From an uncultured Kineosporia sp. (GTDB taxonomy: Bacteria > Actinomycetota > Actinomycetes > Actinomycetales > Kineosporiaceae): a stretch of 10,688 nt of DNA. The stretch lies in NCBI GenBank assembly GCA_937859855.1, contig CALMAR010000395.1, forward strand, positions 1 through 10,688, given 5' to 3'. The notes beneath the pieces were generated by a model, which was not told the DNA's origin, made no database searches, and saw nothing but the letters and a program-made list of their open reading frames with translations. The translations under genes and the position numbers were made by a program. Shown here piece after piece: positions 1-9,514 of the stretch (position 1 is its first letter; every line of letters begins with the position of its first letter).

Positions 1-5
1 GTGGG

Positions 6-79
6 TGGGCCTAAGAGGACTTGAACCTCTGACCTCTTCCTTATCAGGGAAGCGCTCTAACCGTCTGAGCTATAGGCCC
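6..79 (-). tRNA. ileT: tRNA-Ile, anticodon GAT
   Basis: The minus strand folds into a complete cloverleaf of 74 bases. The 7-bp acceptor stem is GGGCCTA (79-73) with TAGGCCC (13-7). The anticodon stem is CTTCC/GGAAG around the loop CTGATAA, which places anticodon GAT at 45-43, reading AUC and AUU (isoleucine). The T arm is AGAGG-TTCAAGT-CCTCT. The discriminator base is A at position 6. The following bases are CCC, so the 3' CCA is not encoded and must be added by the CCA-adding enzyme. A tRNA-Ile downstream of gyrA and a DUF3566 gene is the usual actinobacterial arrangement, often followed by tRNA-Ala, which would lie outside this window. Confidence 0.98.
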
Positions 80-105
80 GTGCGCCATCGAGGTGGGCGG
101 GAACG

Positions 106-135
106 AGGCTACCGCAGCGCCAAGGTCTGCCCCAA
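106..135 (-). promoter_or_regulatory. Candidate promoter of tRNA-Ile
   Basis: In the 122-base gap between the DUF3566 stop and the tRNA, the minus strand reads TTGGGG (135-130), 18 bases, then TAGCCT (111-106). This fits a loose actinobacterial sigma-A promoter (TTGnnn, 17-19, TAnnnT). It would start transcription near position 99, giving a leader of about 20 bases before the mature tRNA 5' end at 79. A palindrome AACCGGTT (135-142) touches the -35 element. This is inferred from spacing and consensus only. Confidence 0.4.
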
Positions 136-201
136 ACCGGTTGGTCGGCGCTGGATCCTGGGATCGGGGACCTGAAGCGCAGGCGGAATCAGTCCGGCTG
201 G

Positions 202-1461
202 TTATTCATCGGAGAGCGTCACTCGTACTCCGCCGACCAAGCCCGCGCTCAGGTTGTACAGCAACGCGCTGACCGTACTCAGCGCCGTCAGCAGCAGAAC
301 GTCGGCGAAGCCGATCACGATGCTGATCGACAGCACCCGGTTCAATCCGACGTAATCGTAGATGTTGAACTTCTCCTTGGCGGTGTCGAGACCGCCGATT
401 GTGCCGAACAGGTTGTTCAACTGATCGAAGACACCGATGCCCTTGAGCACCATCCACAGCACCACGGCCGTGCAGACCAGCGCCACACCGGCCGCCACTG
501 ACAACAGGAACGACACCTTCAGCACTGAGAACGGATCGATGCTGGCCACAGTGAGCCGGGCGACCCGGGGGGCGAACGGCTGCTGGTCATGGCCCACTGG
601 CTCGCTGGGGAGGCCCTGCATCCGCTGCGCAGCCGGCTCATGCGCGGAGGGTTCCGCCTCATACAGCGAGCCGGCCTCGTACGAAGAAGTCGGCGGGGCC
701 GTCGCGGTAGCGGTGCTCGCGCTGATCCGGCCAGCCTCGGATACTTGCTCGCCCTGGGTCCCATTGACACCGGGCCGCGTTCCCGGGCTCGCCAGCCCTG
801 CCCCAGCCATACCCGAACCAGCCAAGTTGGGTGAGCTGGCACCGCTGGACGGCGTCCAGGCCGGCGGCAGGCCGGACCGCGAACCTGCCGAGGAGTTCAT
901 GCCACTGCGGGCCGACGTCGTCATCGGACGAGTCCCGGAGCTGGAGCGTGATGTGGAAGAGGCACCAGACGTTCCCCCTGGACCGTTGGTCACCAGTGGC
1001 TTGGCCGGGGAGGATCCAGACGGCGCGTTGAGCCGCGGAACCGATGGTGTGCTGGTCGCACCACCGTTGGCCACGGCTCGGGCGGCGGCCGCATCGGCTG
1101 CGCTGGACCCCGGCGAACTGCCACTGCTTGAAGAAATCCGAGACTCCATTGAGTTCGACCCTGATTCTCGGGACCCAGATCCATTGGGGCCAGAGGTGCG
1201 CGAATCGGAGCCGCCGGACGGCGAACCTGCCCGAGCAGATGGTGACGATGATGATCGGGACGAGGACGATGATGACGCGTCGGAGCCGGATCCGCCGGAC
1301 GGCGCACCGCTTCCGCGAGCAGCGGAGTCCGGTGATGCCTCGCCAGTCACCGCGACCGGTTCCGAGACCACCGGGCCGTCTGCTGTGGCCGTGGGGGCGG
1401 CTGGGCCGGTCCCAGATCGAGACTCCGAGTCATTGCGAGAGCTGTCCTCGGCCGGACTCAT
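202..1461 (-). CDS. DUF3566 transmembrane protein with long Ser-rich N-terminal region
   Basis: This is a 419-residue protein of unknown function. The recognisable part is the last ~120 residues (about 299-419), which match the DUF3566 family found downstream of gyrA in actinobacteria (equivalent in place to M. tuberculosis Rv0007). It holds two hydrophobic segments, about residues 313-339 and 376-404, joined by a loop containing FDQLNNLFGTIGG and an acidic/basic stretch before IYDYVGLNRVLS. The first ~298 residues have no recognisable fold and are dominated by Ser, Gly, Pro, Ala and Thr, including runs of Ser around residues 60-75 and 110-120. That part is probably disordered and, with no signal peptide seen, probably cytoplasmic. 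The ATG at 1461 has a strong GGAGGT a few bases upstream. The stop is TAA. A 209-base gap from gyrA with an AT-rich candidate control site suggests it can be transcribed separately. The family assignment is firm; the role is unknown. Confidence 0.9.
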   Translation of the reverse strand: MSPAEDSSRNDSESRSGTGPAAPTATADGPVVSEPVAVTGEASPDSAARGSGAPSGGSGSDASSSSSSRSSSSPSARAGSPSGGSDSRTSGPNGSGSRESGSNSMESRISSSSGSSPGSSAADAAAARAVANGGATSTPSVPRLNAPSGSSPAKPLVTNGPGGTSGASSTSRSSSGTRPMTTSARSGMNSSAGSRSGLPPAWTPSSGASSPNLAGSGMAGAGLASPGTRPGVNGTQGEQVSEAGRISASTATATAPPTSSYEAGSLYEAEPSAHEPAAQRMQGLPSEPVGHDQQPFAPRVARLTVASIDPFSVLKVSFLLSVAAGVALVCTAVVLWMVLKGIGVFDQLNNLFGTIGGLDTAKEKFNIYDYVGLNRVLSISIVIGFADVLLLTALSTVSALLYNLSAGLVGGVRVTLSDE

Positions 1462-1466
1462 GTCTC

Positions 1467-1483
1467 ACCTCCGTCGACCTCCT
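1467..1483 (-). promoter_or_regulatory. Tandem Shine-Dalgarno sites before the DUF3566 gene
   Basis: The minus strand has GGAGGT at 1472-1467, 5 bases before the ATG at 1461, and a second site AGGAGGTC at 1483-1476. The proximal site has good spacing and fixes this ATG as the start. The distal one has no start codon at normal spacing that is in use. Confidence 0.7.
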
Positions 1484-1521
1484 GAGCCGCGATCGCCCCT
1501 GCTGGGACCGTGGTCACCGTA

Positions 1522-1536
1522 CACATAAATAATGTG
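1522..1536 (-). promoter_or_regulatory. AT-rich inverted repeat, candidate promoter/operator for DUF3566 gene
   Basis: CACAT (1522-1526) and ATGTG (1532-1536) form an inverted repeat with a 5-base AAATA centre, an AT-rich patch in GC-rich surroundings. On the minus strand it contains CATTAT (1534-1529), a fair -10 hexamer about 70 bases upstream of the DUF3566 ATG. I see no good -35 element upstream (the stretch is CTAACCGGGGG). It may be a -10 region, a regulator binding site, or both. Confidence 0.3.
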
Positions 1537-1591
1537 GCACCCGTGAGGTCCCCCGGTTAGAACACCTCCGCGCCAGCGCCGTCACGAAGTG

Positions 1592-1621
1592 GGCTACCCC
1601 CGTCTTGGCGGGATCCTAGCC
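1592..1621 (-). terminator. Candidate hairpin/terminator after gyrA
   Basis: On the minus strand, about 50 bases past the gyrA stop, GGCTA (1621-1617) pairs with TAGCC (1596-1592). Inside, CCCG pairs with CGGG around the loop CCAAGA, with a small asymmetric internal loop between the two helices. No run of T follows, which is common for actinobacterial terminators but weakens the call. It would separate gyrBA transcription from the DUF3566 gene. Confidence 0.35.
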
Positions 1622-1670
1622 TCCTGAGCGATGATATTGGTTGATGATGTGGCCGGAGATGATTCTCGGT

Positions 1671-4283
1671 CTACTCATCGTCACTCGCAGTCGCCGGTGG
1701 CGTATCGTCATCAGGGCCTGATTCAGGATCTTCCGCATTGGTAGCAACAGCCGGGGCGGTCACGCCACCCGCCGATGCAGCGTCGGGGCCGTCCATGGAC
1801 TCATCCTCCAGAGCACCCTCGGCATTGTGCGCCACGCCGATGATCCGATCACCGGGATCCGGCTTAGCGAAAACCACACCCATCGTGTCCCGGCCCTTAG
1901 CTGGAACGCCGGCCACGGCCGAACGAACCACCTTGCCGCCCTGCATCACCACCAGCACCTCGTCGTCTTCACGCACGATCATGCCGGCCACCAGGTCGCC
2001 GCGCTCATCAGTGATCTTGGCGACCTTGATACCGAGGCCGCCACGGCCCTGCACCCGGTACTGATCCACCGGAGTCCGCTTGGCGTAACCGTTCTCGGTG
2101 ACCACGAACACGAACGAGTCGCCGCCGTCACCCACCACGTCCATCGACAGCAACTGGTCCTCGCCCCGGAACTTCATCCCGGTGACGCCGGACGTCGCCC
2201 GGCCCATCGGGCGCAGCGCGGAGTCATCGGCGGTGAACCGCACCGACATGCCCTTGCGGGAAACCAGCAGCAGATCATCGCGTTCATCCACCAGCCGGGC
2301 CGCGACCAGCTCGTCACCTTCGCGCAAATTGATTGCGATCACTCCGCCGGCCCGGTTGGAGTCGTACTCGGTCAGCCGGGTCTTCTTCACCAGGCCATCC
2401 CGGGTGGCCAGCACCAGGAACGGGGCGTCCTCGTAGGTGCGCAGATACATCACCTGCGCGATCTCCTCGTCGGGCTGGAAAGCCAGCAGGTTGGCCACGT
2501 GCTGGCCCCGTGCATCGCGGGCCGCCTCCGGCAGCTCGTAGGCCTTGGCCCGGTAGACCCGGCCCAGGTTGGTGAAGAACAGCACCCAGTTGTGAGTCGA
2601 GGTGATGAAGAAGTGCTCGACCACATCGTCACTGCGCAGCGCGGCACCCTTGACTCCCTTGCCGCCGCGGCGCTGGGCCCGGTAGGCATCGGTGCGGGTG
2701 CGCTTGGCGTAGCCGGCCCGGGTGATGCTGACCACGACGTCCTCGTCCGGGATCAGGTCCTCGACGTTCATATCGCCGTCGAAGGGCAGGATCCGGGTCC
2801 GTCGCTCATCGCCGTACTTGCCGACGATCTCAGCCAGCTCGTCCGAGATGATCTGCCGCTGGCGGGCCGGTGAGGCCAGGATCGCCTCCAGGTCGGCGAT
2901 CTCCTCCTGCAACCGGGCCAGCTCTTCAATGATCTTCTGCCGTTCCAGGGCGGCCAGCCGGCGCAGCTGCATGGCCAGGATCGCGTCGGCCTGGACCTCG
3001 TCGACGTCGAGCAGATCGATCAGTCCGCTACGGGCGTCCTCAACCGTGGCCGAGCCGCGGATCAGTGCGATCACCTCGTCGAGCGCGTCCAGCGCCTTGA
3101 CGTACCCGCGGTAGATGTGGGCCTGCTCCTCCTTCTGGGCCAGCAGGTAGCGGGTCCGCCGGACGATCACGTCGATCTGGTGGTCGACCCAGTGCCGGAC
3201 GAACTTGTCGATACTCAGCGTGCGGGGGACGCCGTCGACCAGGGCCAGCATGTTCGCGCCGAAGTTGTCCTGCAGCTGAGTGTGCTTGTACAGGTTGTTC
3301 AGCACGACTTTGGCCACAGCGTCGCGCTTGAGCTGGATCACGATCCGTAGCCCGGTGCGGTCGGAGGTGTCGTCAATGATGTTGGCGATGCCCTGCAGAC
3401 GGCCACTGTCGTGCAGCTCGGCGATCTTGACCTTCAGGTTGTCCGGGTTGACCTGATAGGGCAGCTCGGTGACCACCAGGCAGGTCCGGTTCTGGATCTC
3501 CTCCACCTCGACCACCGCCCGCATGGTGATCGACCCCCGGCCGGTGCGGTAGGCGTCCTCGATGCCGCGGGTACCCATGATCAGGCCGCTGGTCGGGAAA
3601 TCGGGGCCCTTGACCTTGAGCAACAACTGGGCCAGCAACTCGTCCTCACCTGCGGCCGGATTGGCCAGCAGCCACTGCACCCCCTCGGCCACCTCGCGGA
3701 GGTTGTGCGGCGGGATGTTGGTGGCCATCCCGACCGCGATCCCGCTGCTGCCATTGACCAGCAGGTTGGGGAACCGGGCCGGCAGCGGGTTCGGCTCCTG
3801 AGTCTTGCCGTCGTAGTTGGGGAAGAAGTCGACCGTGTCCTTGTCGATGTCCCGGACCATCTCCATGGCCAGCGGCGCCATCCGGCACTCCGTGTAGCGC
3901 ATGGCGGCGGCGGGGTCGTTGCCGGGCGAACCGAAGTTGCCCTGACCGTCCACCAGCGGATACCGCAGCGACCACGGCTGAGCCAGCCGGACCAGGGTGT
4001 CGTAGATCGCGCCGTCACCATGCGGGTGGTACTGGCCCATCACCTCGCCGACCACCCGGGCACACTTCGAATAACCCCGGTCGGGGCGAAAACCCCCGTC
4101 ATACATGGCGTACAGCACCCGCCGGTGCACCGGCTTCAGACCATCCCGGACGTCGGGGAGGGCCCGGGCCACGATCACGCTCATCGCGTAGTCGAGGTAG
4201 GACCTCTGCATCTCGAGCTGGATGTCGATCGGATCGACCCGGCCCCCGGGCGGAAGCGGCGTGGTGGGCGGCTGCTCGGTCAC
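1671..4283 (-). CDS. gyrA: DNA gyrase subunit A
   Basis: This is the breakage-reunion subunit of DNA gyrase. With GyrB it introduces negative supercoils into DNA using ATP. The 870-residue length is near normal for actinobacteria with an added tail. The N-terminal winged-helix/tower part contains the quinolone-pocket stretch [11 protein letters not shown] (residues 85-95) and the catalytic tyrosine Y130 in AMRYTE. A coiled-coil region follows (around residues 390-480, ending [17 protein letters not shown]). The GyrA-box QRRGGKG at 537-543 begins the C-terminal beta-pinwheel that wraps DNA and marks this as gyrase rather than topoisomerase IV. The last 44 residues are acidic with no Lys or Arg. 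The start is GTG at 4283, with AAGGA 5 bases upstream. The stop is TAG. It lies 51 bases after gyrB and is almost certainly co-transcribed with it. At the E. coli Ser83 position this protein has Gly91; the Asp87 position is kept (D95). Confidence 0.98.
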   Translation of the reverse strand: MTEQPPTTPLPPGGRVDPIDIQLEMQRSYLDYAMSVIVARALPDVRDGLKPVHRRVLYAMYDGGFRPDRGYSKCARVVGEVMGQYHPHGDGAIYDTLVRLAQPWSLRYPLVDGQGNFGSPGNDPAAAMRYTECRMAPLAMEMVRDIDKDTVDFFPNYDGKTQEPNPLPARFPNLLVNGSSGIAVGMATNIPPHNLREVAEGVQWLLANPAAGEDELLAQLLLKVKGPDFPTSGLIMGTRGIEDAYRTGRGSITMRAVVEVEEIQNRTCLVVTELPYQVNPDNLKVKIAELHDSGRLQGIANIIDDTSDRTGLRIVIQLKRDAVAKVVLNNLYKHTQLQDNFGANMLALVDGVPRTLSIDKFVRHWVDHQIDVIVRRTRYLLAQKEEQAHIYRGYVKALDALDEVIALIRGSATVEDARSGLIDLLDVDEVQADAILAMQLRRLAALERQKIIEELARLQEEIADLEAILASPARQRQIISDELAEIVGKYGDERRTRILPFDGDMNVEDLIPDEDVVVSITRAGYAKRTRTDAYRAQRRGGKGVKGAALRSDDVVEHFFITSTHNWVLFFTNLGRVYRAKAYELPEAARDARGQHVANLLAFQPDEEIAQVMYLRTYEDAPFLVLATRDGLVKKTRLTEYDSNRAGGVIAINLREGDELVAARLVDERDDLLLVSRKGMSVRFTADDSALRPMGRATSGVTGMKFRGEDQLLSMDVVGDGGDSFVFVVTENGYAKRTPVDQYRVQGRGGLGIKVAKITDERGDLVAGMIVREDDEVLVVMQGGKVVRSAVAGVPAKGRDTMGVVFAKPDPGDRIIGVAHNAEGALEDESMDGPDAASAGGVTAPAVATNAEDPESGPDDDTPPATASDDE

Positions 4284-4288
4284 ATCAA

Positions 4289-4307
4289 TCCTTCGTCAGG
4301 AGCGAAG
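4289..4307 (-). promoter_or_regulatory. gyrA ribosome binding site within a small hairpin
   Basis: The Shine-Dalgarno AAGGA (4293-4289) lies 5 bases before the GTG start and decides it. The mRNA segment CTTCG (4307-4303) can pair with CGAAG (4295-4291) around a 7-base loop, so the 5' half of the Shine-Dalgarno sits in the stem. The stem is only 5 bp and may be weak. Confidence 0.4.
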
Positions 4308-4334
4308 CGGTTCTCTCACAAGGCAGAACAGATT

Positions 4335-6454
<2,120 letters not shown>

Positions 6455-6506
6455 AGGGGACACGGGCGCGATCTGATACCCCCGCAGCCCGCGCCGAACA
6501 ACACCC

Positions 6507-6512
6507 ATCTTA
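6507..6512 (-). promoter_or_regulatory. Candidate -10 element for gyrB
   Basis: TAAGAT on the minus strand (6512-6507) fits the actinobacterial TAnnnT -10 pattern. It would start transcription near 6500, about 96 bases before the gyrB start, so the leader would include the hairpin at 6424-6454. No -35 match stands 16-19 bases upstream. The rest of the 291-base gap (6405-6695) shows no gene on either strand. Confidence 0.25.
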
Positions 6513-6525
6513 CCTGGTTGGTACT

Positions 6526-6572
6526 GCGCTCTGCGCCCAGCCAAGGCGCTCTGATCTGGTAATCCGTACGGA
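6526..6572. repeat. Cluster of short repeats and a palindrome upstream of gyrB
   Basis: GCGCTCTG occurs twice exactly 20 bases apart (6526-6533 and 6546-6553). Overlapping them, GCGCC (6533-6537) and GGCGC (6545-6549) form an inverted repeat with a 7-base loop. A perfect 10-base palindrome TCCGTACGGA lies at 6563-6572. These sit just upstream of the candidate gyrB -10 element, where an activator or repressor could bind. The elements are short enough to arise by chance in GC-rich DNA. Confidence 0.3.
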
Positions 6573-6695
6573 AAGGGCTTCAGCGCCGGCTCTGGCGGGC
6601 AGACCAGCCCCGTCCTGAGTACCCATACATAAGAGGGGGCTTGGAGAAGTCAGGGGCCGGATTGAGGCCCGCGATTGTCAAGCCGCAGTTCATGA

Positions 6696-7247
6696 TCATC
6701 CGTAGGTGTCGCGCGGGCCCTGTGAACCGGGTGCCAGCCGGGGTCCACGCTTCCAGGACGGCGCCGAGGGCCCCCGGACGACGACCTTGTGTACGGTGCC
6801 CTGACCCAGTTCCTGATCCAGCCGCCCGAGCAGAGCTGGAACCAGCAACTTCAGGTTGGCGGCCCAGGCGGATGAGTCGGCACCTACGGTGAGCACGCCG
6901 TCGTCGAAACTCAGCGGCTGGCAGTGCGCTGCAATGTCGGCGCCGACCACCTGATCCCAGCGTCCCAGTACTCCGCCGACCGCGACCGGCTCGGACCAGC
7001 CCCGCTCGGTGATCAGCCGATCGATCGCGCTGCCCACCGCCTGCGGATCGCGGGCGTCCGGCCGGGCACTCGATCTGGTGATGGCTCCCTCGCGGCGCTG
7101 TCGTTGTTTCGCGGCCGTCGGGCTTAGCCGCTGGCGGCCCGGCAGGTCGCCGCGGGCCGTGGCCGCAGCCCGGGCCCGATTCACCGCCGCCGCGACGGCG
7201 TCAGCGCCATCGCCGGCTGAGTCATCGGGTCCCGCTTCACCGGACAC
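6696..7247 (-). CDS. dciA: DUF721 / DciA-family replication protein
   Basis: This 183-residue protein belongs to the DUF721 family, whose members in bacteria lacking DnaC act with the replicative helicase DnaB (DciA). The first ~65 residues are low-complexity, rich in Ala, Arg and acidic residues, and probably disordered. The conserved KH-like domain covers about residues 70-160. It includes [17 protein letters not shown] (W97) and the family hallmark [11 protein letters not shown] (W128), followed by a Gly-Gln-rich turn and VHKVVVRGP. The tail is basic and Pro/Gly-rich. The start is GTG at 7247, inside the end of recF (11-base overlap), with AGGTGA a few bases upstream, which implies translational coupling to recF. 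The place between recF and gyrB matches M. tuberculosis Rv0004. The family is clear; the helicase role is taken from the family. Confidence 0.92.
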   Translation of the reverse strand: MSGEAGPDDSAGDGADAVAAAVNRARAAATARGDLPGRQRLSPTAAKQRQRREGAITRSSARPDARDPQAVGSAIDRLITERGWSEPVAVGGVLGRWDQVVGADIAAHCQPLSFDDGVLTVGADSSAWAANLKLLVPALLGRLDQELGQGTVHKVVVRGPSAPSWKRGPRLAPGSQGPRDTYG

Positions 7248-8379
7248 GGGTCACCTGGCCAGCCATCACGTCGAACCGGGCGCCGTCCAGCGGTTCGGGC
7301 ACATCGGCGGGAACGGCGGCGGTGACCAGCACCTGCTCCGCGGGGGCGATCAGCTCGGCCAGCCGCAACCGTCGTCCTGAGTCCAGTTCGGCGAAGACGT
7401 CATCCAGGATCAGCACCGGCTCGCCGCCTCCTCCCAGATCATTGCGAAGCAGGTCGTAGCTGGCCAGCCGCAGACCCAGGGCCAGCGACCAGGACTCGCC
7501 GTGACTGGCATAACCTCGGGCCGGCAGATCGGCAATGTTCAGCACCAGGTCATCGCGGTGCGGGCCGATCAGGCTGATCCCGCGGTCCAGTTCCTGCGGC
7601 CGGATCCGGGCCAGCGCCTCCAGCATCCTGGCCTGCAACAACTCCTGATCCGCAGCGCTGGCGGCGGCGATGTCCTCACCCAGGCTGCTGCGGTAGCTGA
7701 TCGCGGCCGCCCCATCCTTGGCGCTGACCGCGGCATAGGCCGCGCCGACCAGCGGCTCGAGCTCGGCCACCAGATTCAGCCGGCCTGCGAGCAGCTGCGC
7801 TCCGGCCGTCGCCAGATGCGAGTCCCAGACGTCGAGGGTGCGGACGTCGCCGCGTCCGGCCCTGATCGCCGCTCCGGCCGACTTCAGCAGGGCGTTGCGT
7901 TGCTTCAGCACCCGTTCGTAGTCGCTGCGCACCCCGGCGAACCGTGGCGCCCGCAGAACCAGCAGCTCGTCCATGAACCGGCGCCGGCCATCAGGATCCC
8001 CCTTCACCAAGGCCAGGTCCTCGGGCGCGAACAGCACTGATCGGAGGATGCCCAGTGCATCACGCGGGCGGGTCACGGCCGACCGGTTGATCCTGGCCCG
8101 GTTGCTGCCGCCGGGGACCAGCTCCAGCTCGACCAGCGCCGACCGATCGTCGCGGGCGATAGCGCATCGGATCACCGCCCGGGATGCCCCGGCCCGCACC
8201 AGCGGCGCATCGTTAGCCACCCGATGACTGGACTGCGACGCCACATACCCGACCGCCTCGACCAGATTGGTCTTGCCCTGGCCGTTCGGGCCGATCAGCG
8301 AACTGACCCCCTTCTCCAGGATCAGCTCCGCAGCCGGGTAGGACCGGAAGTCAGCCAGAACCAACTGAGTGACGTGCAT
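7237..8379 (-). CDS. recF: DNA replication and repair protein RecF
   Basis: RecF is an SMC-like ATPase that, with RecO and RecR, loads RecA at single-strand gaps and stalled forks. The 380-residue product has the Walker A GPNGQGKT (residues 30-37), an ABC-type signature region [18 protein letters not shown] (about 292-309, actinobacterial form) and Walker [12 protein letters not shown] (323-333). I chose ATG at 8379 because [14 protein letters not shown] is the canonical RecF N-terminus. The frame is open for 28 more codons back to a GTG at 8463, which would overlap gnd by 32 bases and add residues unlike any RecF start. No Shine-Dalgarno precedes the ATG, which suggests a leaderless message or coupling to gnd. 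The end overlaps dciA by 11 bases. Confidence 0.96.
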   Translation of the reverse strand: MHVTQLVLADFRSYPAAELILEKGVSSLIGPNGQGKTNLVEAVGYVASQSSHRVANDAPLVRAGASRAVIRCAIARDDRSALVELELVPGGSNRARINRSAVTRPRDALGILRSVLFAPEDLALVKGDPDGRRRFMDELLVLRAPRFAGVRSDYERVLKQRNALLKSAGAAIRAGRGDVRTLDVWDSHLATAGAQLLAGRLNLVAELEPLVGAAYAAVSAKDGAAAISYRSSLGEDIAAASAADQELLQARMLEALARIRPQELDRGISLIGPHRDDLVLNIADLPARGYASHGESWSLALGLRLASYDLLRNDLGGGGEPVLILDDVFAELDSGRRLRLAELIAPAEQVLVTAAVPADVPEPLDGARFDVMAGQVTRVR

Positions 8380-8385
8380 CAGCCC

Positions 8386-8391
8386 AGTATC
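8386..8391 (-). promoter_or_regulatory. Candidate -10 for a leaderless recF transcript
   Basis: GATACT on the minus strand (8391-8386) stands 6 bases before the recF ATG, so transcription starting 7 bases downstream of the hexamer would begin on the A of ATG. Leaderless mRNAs are common in actinobacteria, and the recF ATG lacks a Shine-Dalgarno. No -35 element is apparent at 17-18 bases. Confidence 0.35.
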
Positions 8392-8406
8392 GGTATGAGC
8401 CGCATC

Positions 8407-8425
8407 GCCTGCGGTACAGGCAGGC
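8407..8425 (-). terminator. Hairpin in the gnd-recF gap
   Basis: GCCTGC (8425-8420) and GCAGGC (8412-8407) on the minus strand form a 6-bp GC-rich stem with a 7-base loop (CTGTACC), starting 6 bases after the gnd stop. No T-run follows. It could act as a weak terminator or a 3' stabilising structure for gnd mRNA. Confidence 0.35.
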
Positions 8426-8431
8426 CCACGG

Positions 8432-9454
8432 TTACTCGCCGACGGGGAGCTCCACGTGCCCACCGAACGCCTTGCGCATGGCCGACAGCAGCTTGTCGGC
8501 GTATACAGCCTCGCCGCGGGAACTGAAGCGGGCGAACAGCGACGCCGACAACACCGGAGTGGGCACGCCCTCGTCGATGGCGGCCTTGACTGTCCACCGG
8601 CCCTCGCCGGAATCCGACACCCGTCCGGTCATGCCTTCCAGGCTCGGGTTGTCATGAAGCGCCCCAGCGGTCAGATCCAGCAGCCAGGACGACACCACTG
8701 AGCCGCGCCGCCAAACCTCGGTCACCTTGGCGATGTCGATGTCGTACTGGTAGTACTGCGGCTGTTCGAGCGGAGTCTCCTCGGCCGAGTGCTCGCCTTT
8801 CGACTCTGCTCCGGAGTTGGCCTTGTCCAGCACGTTGAGGCCCTCGGCGTAGGCGGCCATGATCCCGTACTCGATGCCGTTATGGACCATCTTGACGAAG
8901 TGACCTGCGCCGGGCCCTCCGCAATGCAGATAACCCTGCTCCTCCGGGCTCGGGTCACCGGTGCGCCCAGCGGTCCGGTCGATATCGCCCAAGCCCGGCG
9001 CGATCGACTTGAACAGCGGCTCGCAGGTGGCGAAGGCTTCGTCCGTGGCGCCGATCATCAGGCAGTAGCCGCGGTCCAAGCCCCAGATGCCGCCGCTGGT
9101 ACCGACGTCCATGTACTCGATGCCCTGCTCCTTGAGCGTGGCGGCCCGGTCGTAGTCCTCGCGGTAGTTGGAATTTCCGCCGTTGATGATGATGTCGCCC
9201 GGCTCCATCAACGCGCCGAGCTGCTCCACCACCTTGTCGGTGATGCCTGCGGGGATCATCACCCAGGCCACTCGCGGTTTTTCCAGCTTCTGCACGAACT
9301 CCTCGAGCGAGCTGGAGCCGGCCGCACCGGCAGCCACCAGTTCTTTGACGCTGTCCGGGCTGGTGTCATAGGCCACGCCGGTGTGCCCGTCCCGCATCAC
9401 CCGCCTCAGGATGTTGGCGCCCATCCGGCCCAGGCCGATCATTCCCAGCTGCAT
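8432..9454 (-). CDS. gnd: 6-phosphogluconate dehydrogenase, decarboxylating, short form
   Basis: This enzyme oxidatively decarboxylates 6-phosphogluconate to ribulose 5-phosphate in the cytoplasmic pentose phosphate pathway. The 340-residue product is of the short class, distinct from the ~470-residue classical NADP enzyme. The Rossmann motif is GLGRMGAN (residues 7-14). The substrate loop is GGNSNYRED (92-100). The catalytic block [16 protein letters not shown] (182-197) holds K188, H191, N192 and E195. The second beta strand ends in VAYDTS with D30, an acidic residue usually favouring NAD+ over NADP+. Residues about 154-173 form a polar segment just before [12 protein letters not shown]. 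The start is ATG at 9454, chosen for the family N-terminus [12 protein letters not shown] and a GAAGG 8 bases upstream; the frame stays open 14 codons further. The stop is TAA. It lies 60 bases after dnaN, a conserved actinobacterial placement. Confidence 0.95.
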   Translation of the reverse strand: MQLGMIGLGRMGANILRRVMRDGHTGVAYDTSPDSVKELVAAGAAGSSSLEEFVQKLEKPRVAWVMIPAGITDKVVEQLGALMEPGDIIINGGNSNYREDYDRAATLKEQGIEYMDVGTSGGIWGLDRGYCLMIGATDEAFATCEPLFKSIAPGLGDIDRTAGRTGDPSPEEQGYLHCGGPGAGHFVKMVHNGIEYGIMAAYAEGLNVLDKANSGAESKGEHSAEETPLEQPQYYQYDIDIAKVTEVWRRGSVVSSWLLDLTAGALHDNPSLEGMTGRVSDSGEGRWTVKAAIDEGVPTPVLSASLFARFSSRGEAVYADKLLSAMRKAFGGHVELPVGE

Positions 9455-9514
9455 GCTCAGAACCTTCCCTTGAGGACGATGTGTGCGCCGTTGCACGCGA
9501 CGACGTCGAGTGGT

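Noticed and set aside
437..1528. 363-codon plus-strand open frame with an Asp-rich stretch
   Set aside because: It is antisense to the DUF3566 gene. The Asp runs are the reverse complement of the Ser-rich codons, and no protein family is recognisable.
1827..2873. Plus-strand open frames opposite gyrA (also 3411-4382)
   Set aside because: These are His/Gln/Val-rich shadow translations of the gyrA antisense strand, with no ribosome site or family match.
6625..6653. CTGACT ... ATGTAT as a second gyrB promoter
   Set aside because: The spacing is 17 bases but the -10 hexamer matches poorly in every register and does not fit TAnnnT.
6676..6681. Perfect TTGACA on the minus strand upstream of gyrB
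   Set aside because: At 16-19 bases downstream the sequence is GC-only (around CCGGCCCC), so there is no -10 partner. It lies just before the dciA stop and is probably chance.
6641..6892. Small plus-strand open frame across the end of dciA
   Set aside because: It overlaps dciA antisense, has no Shine-Dalgarno and no recognisable product.
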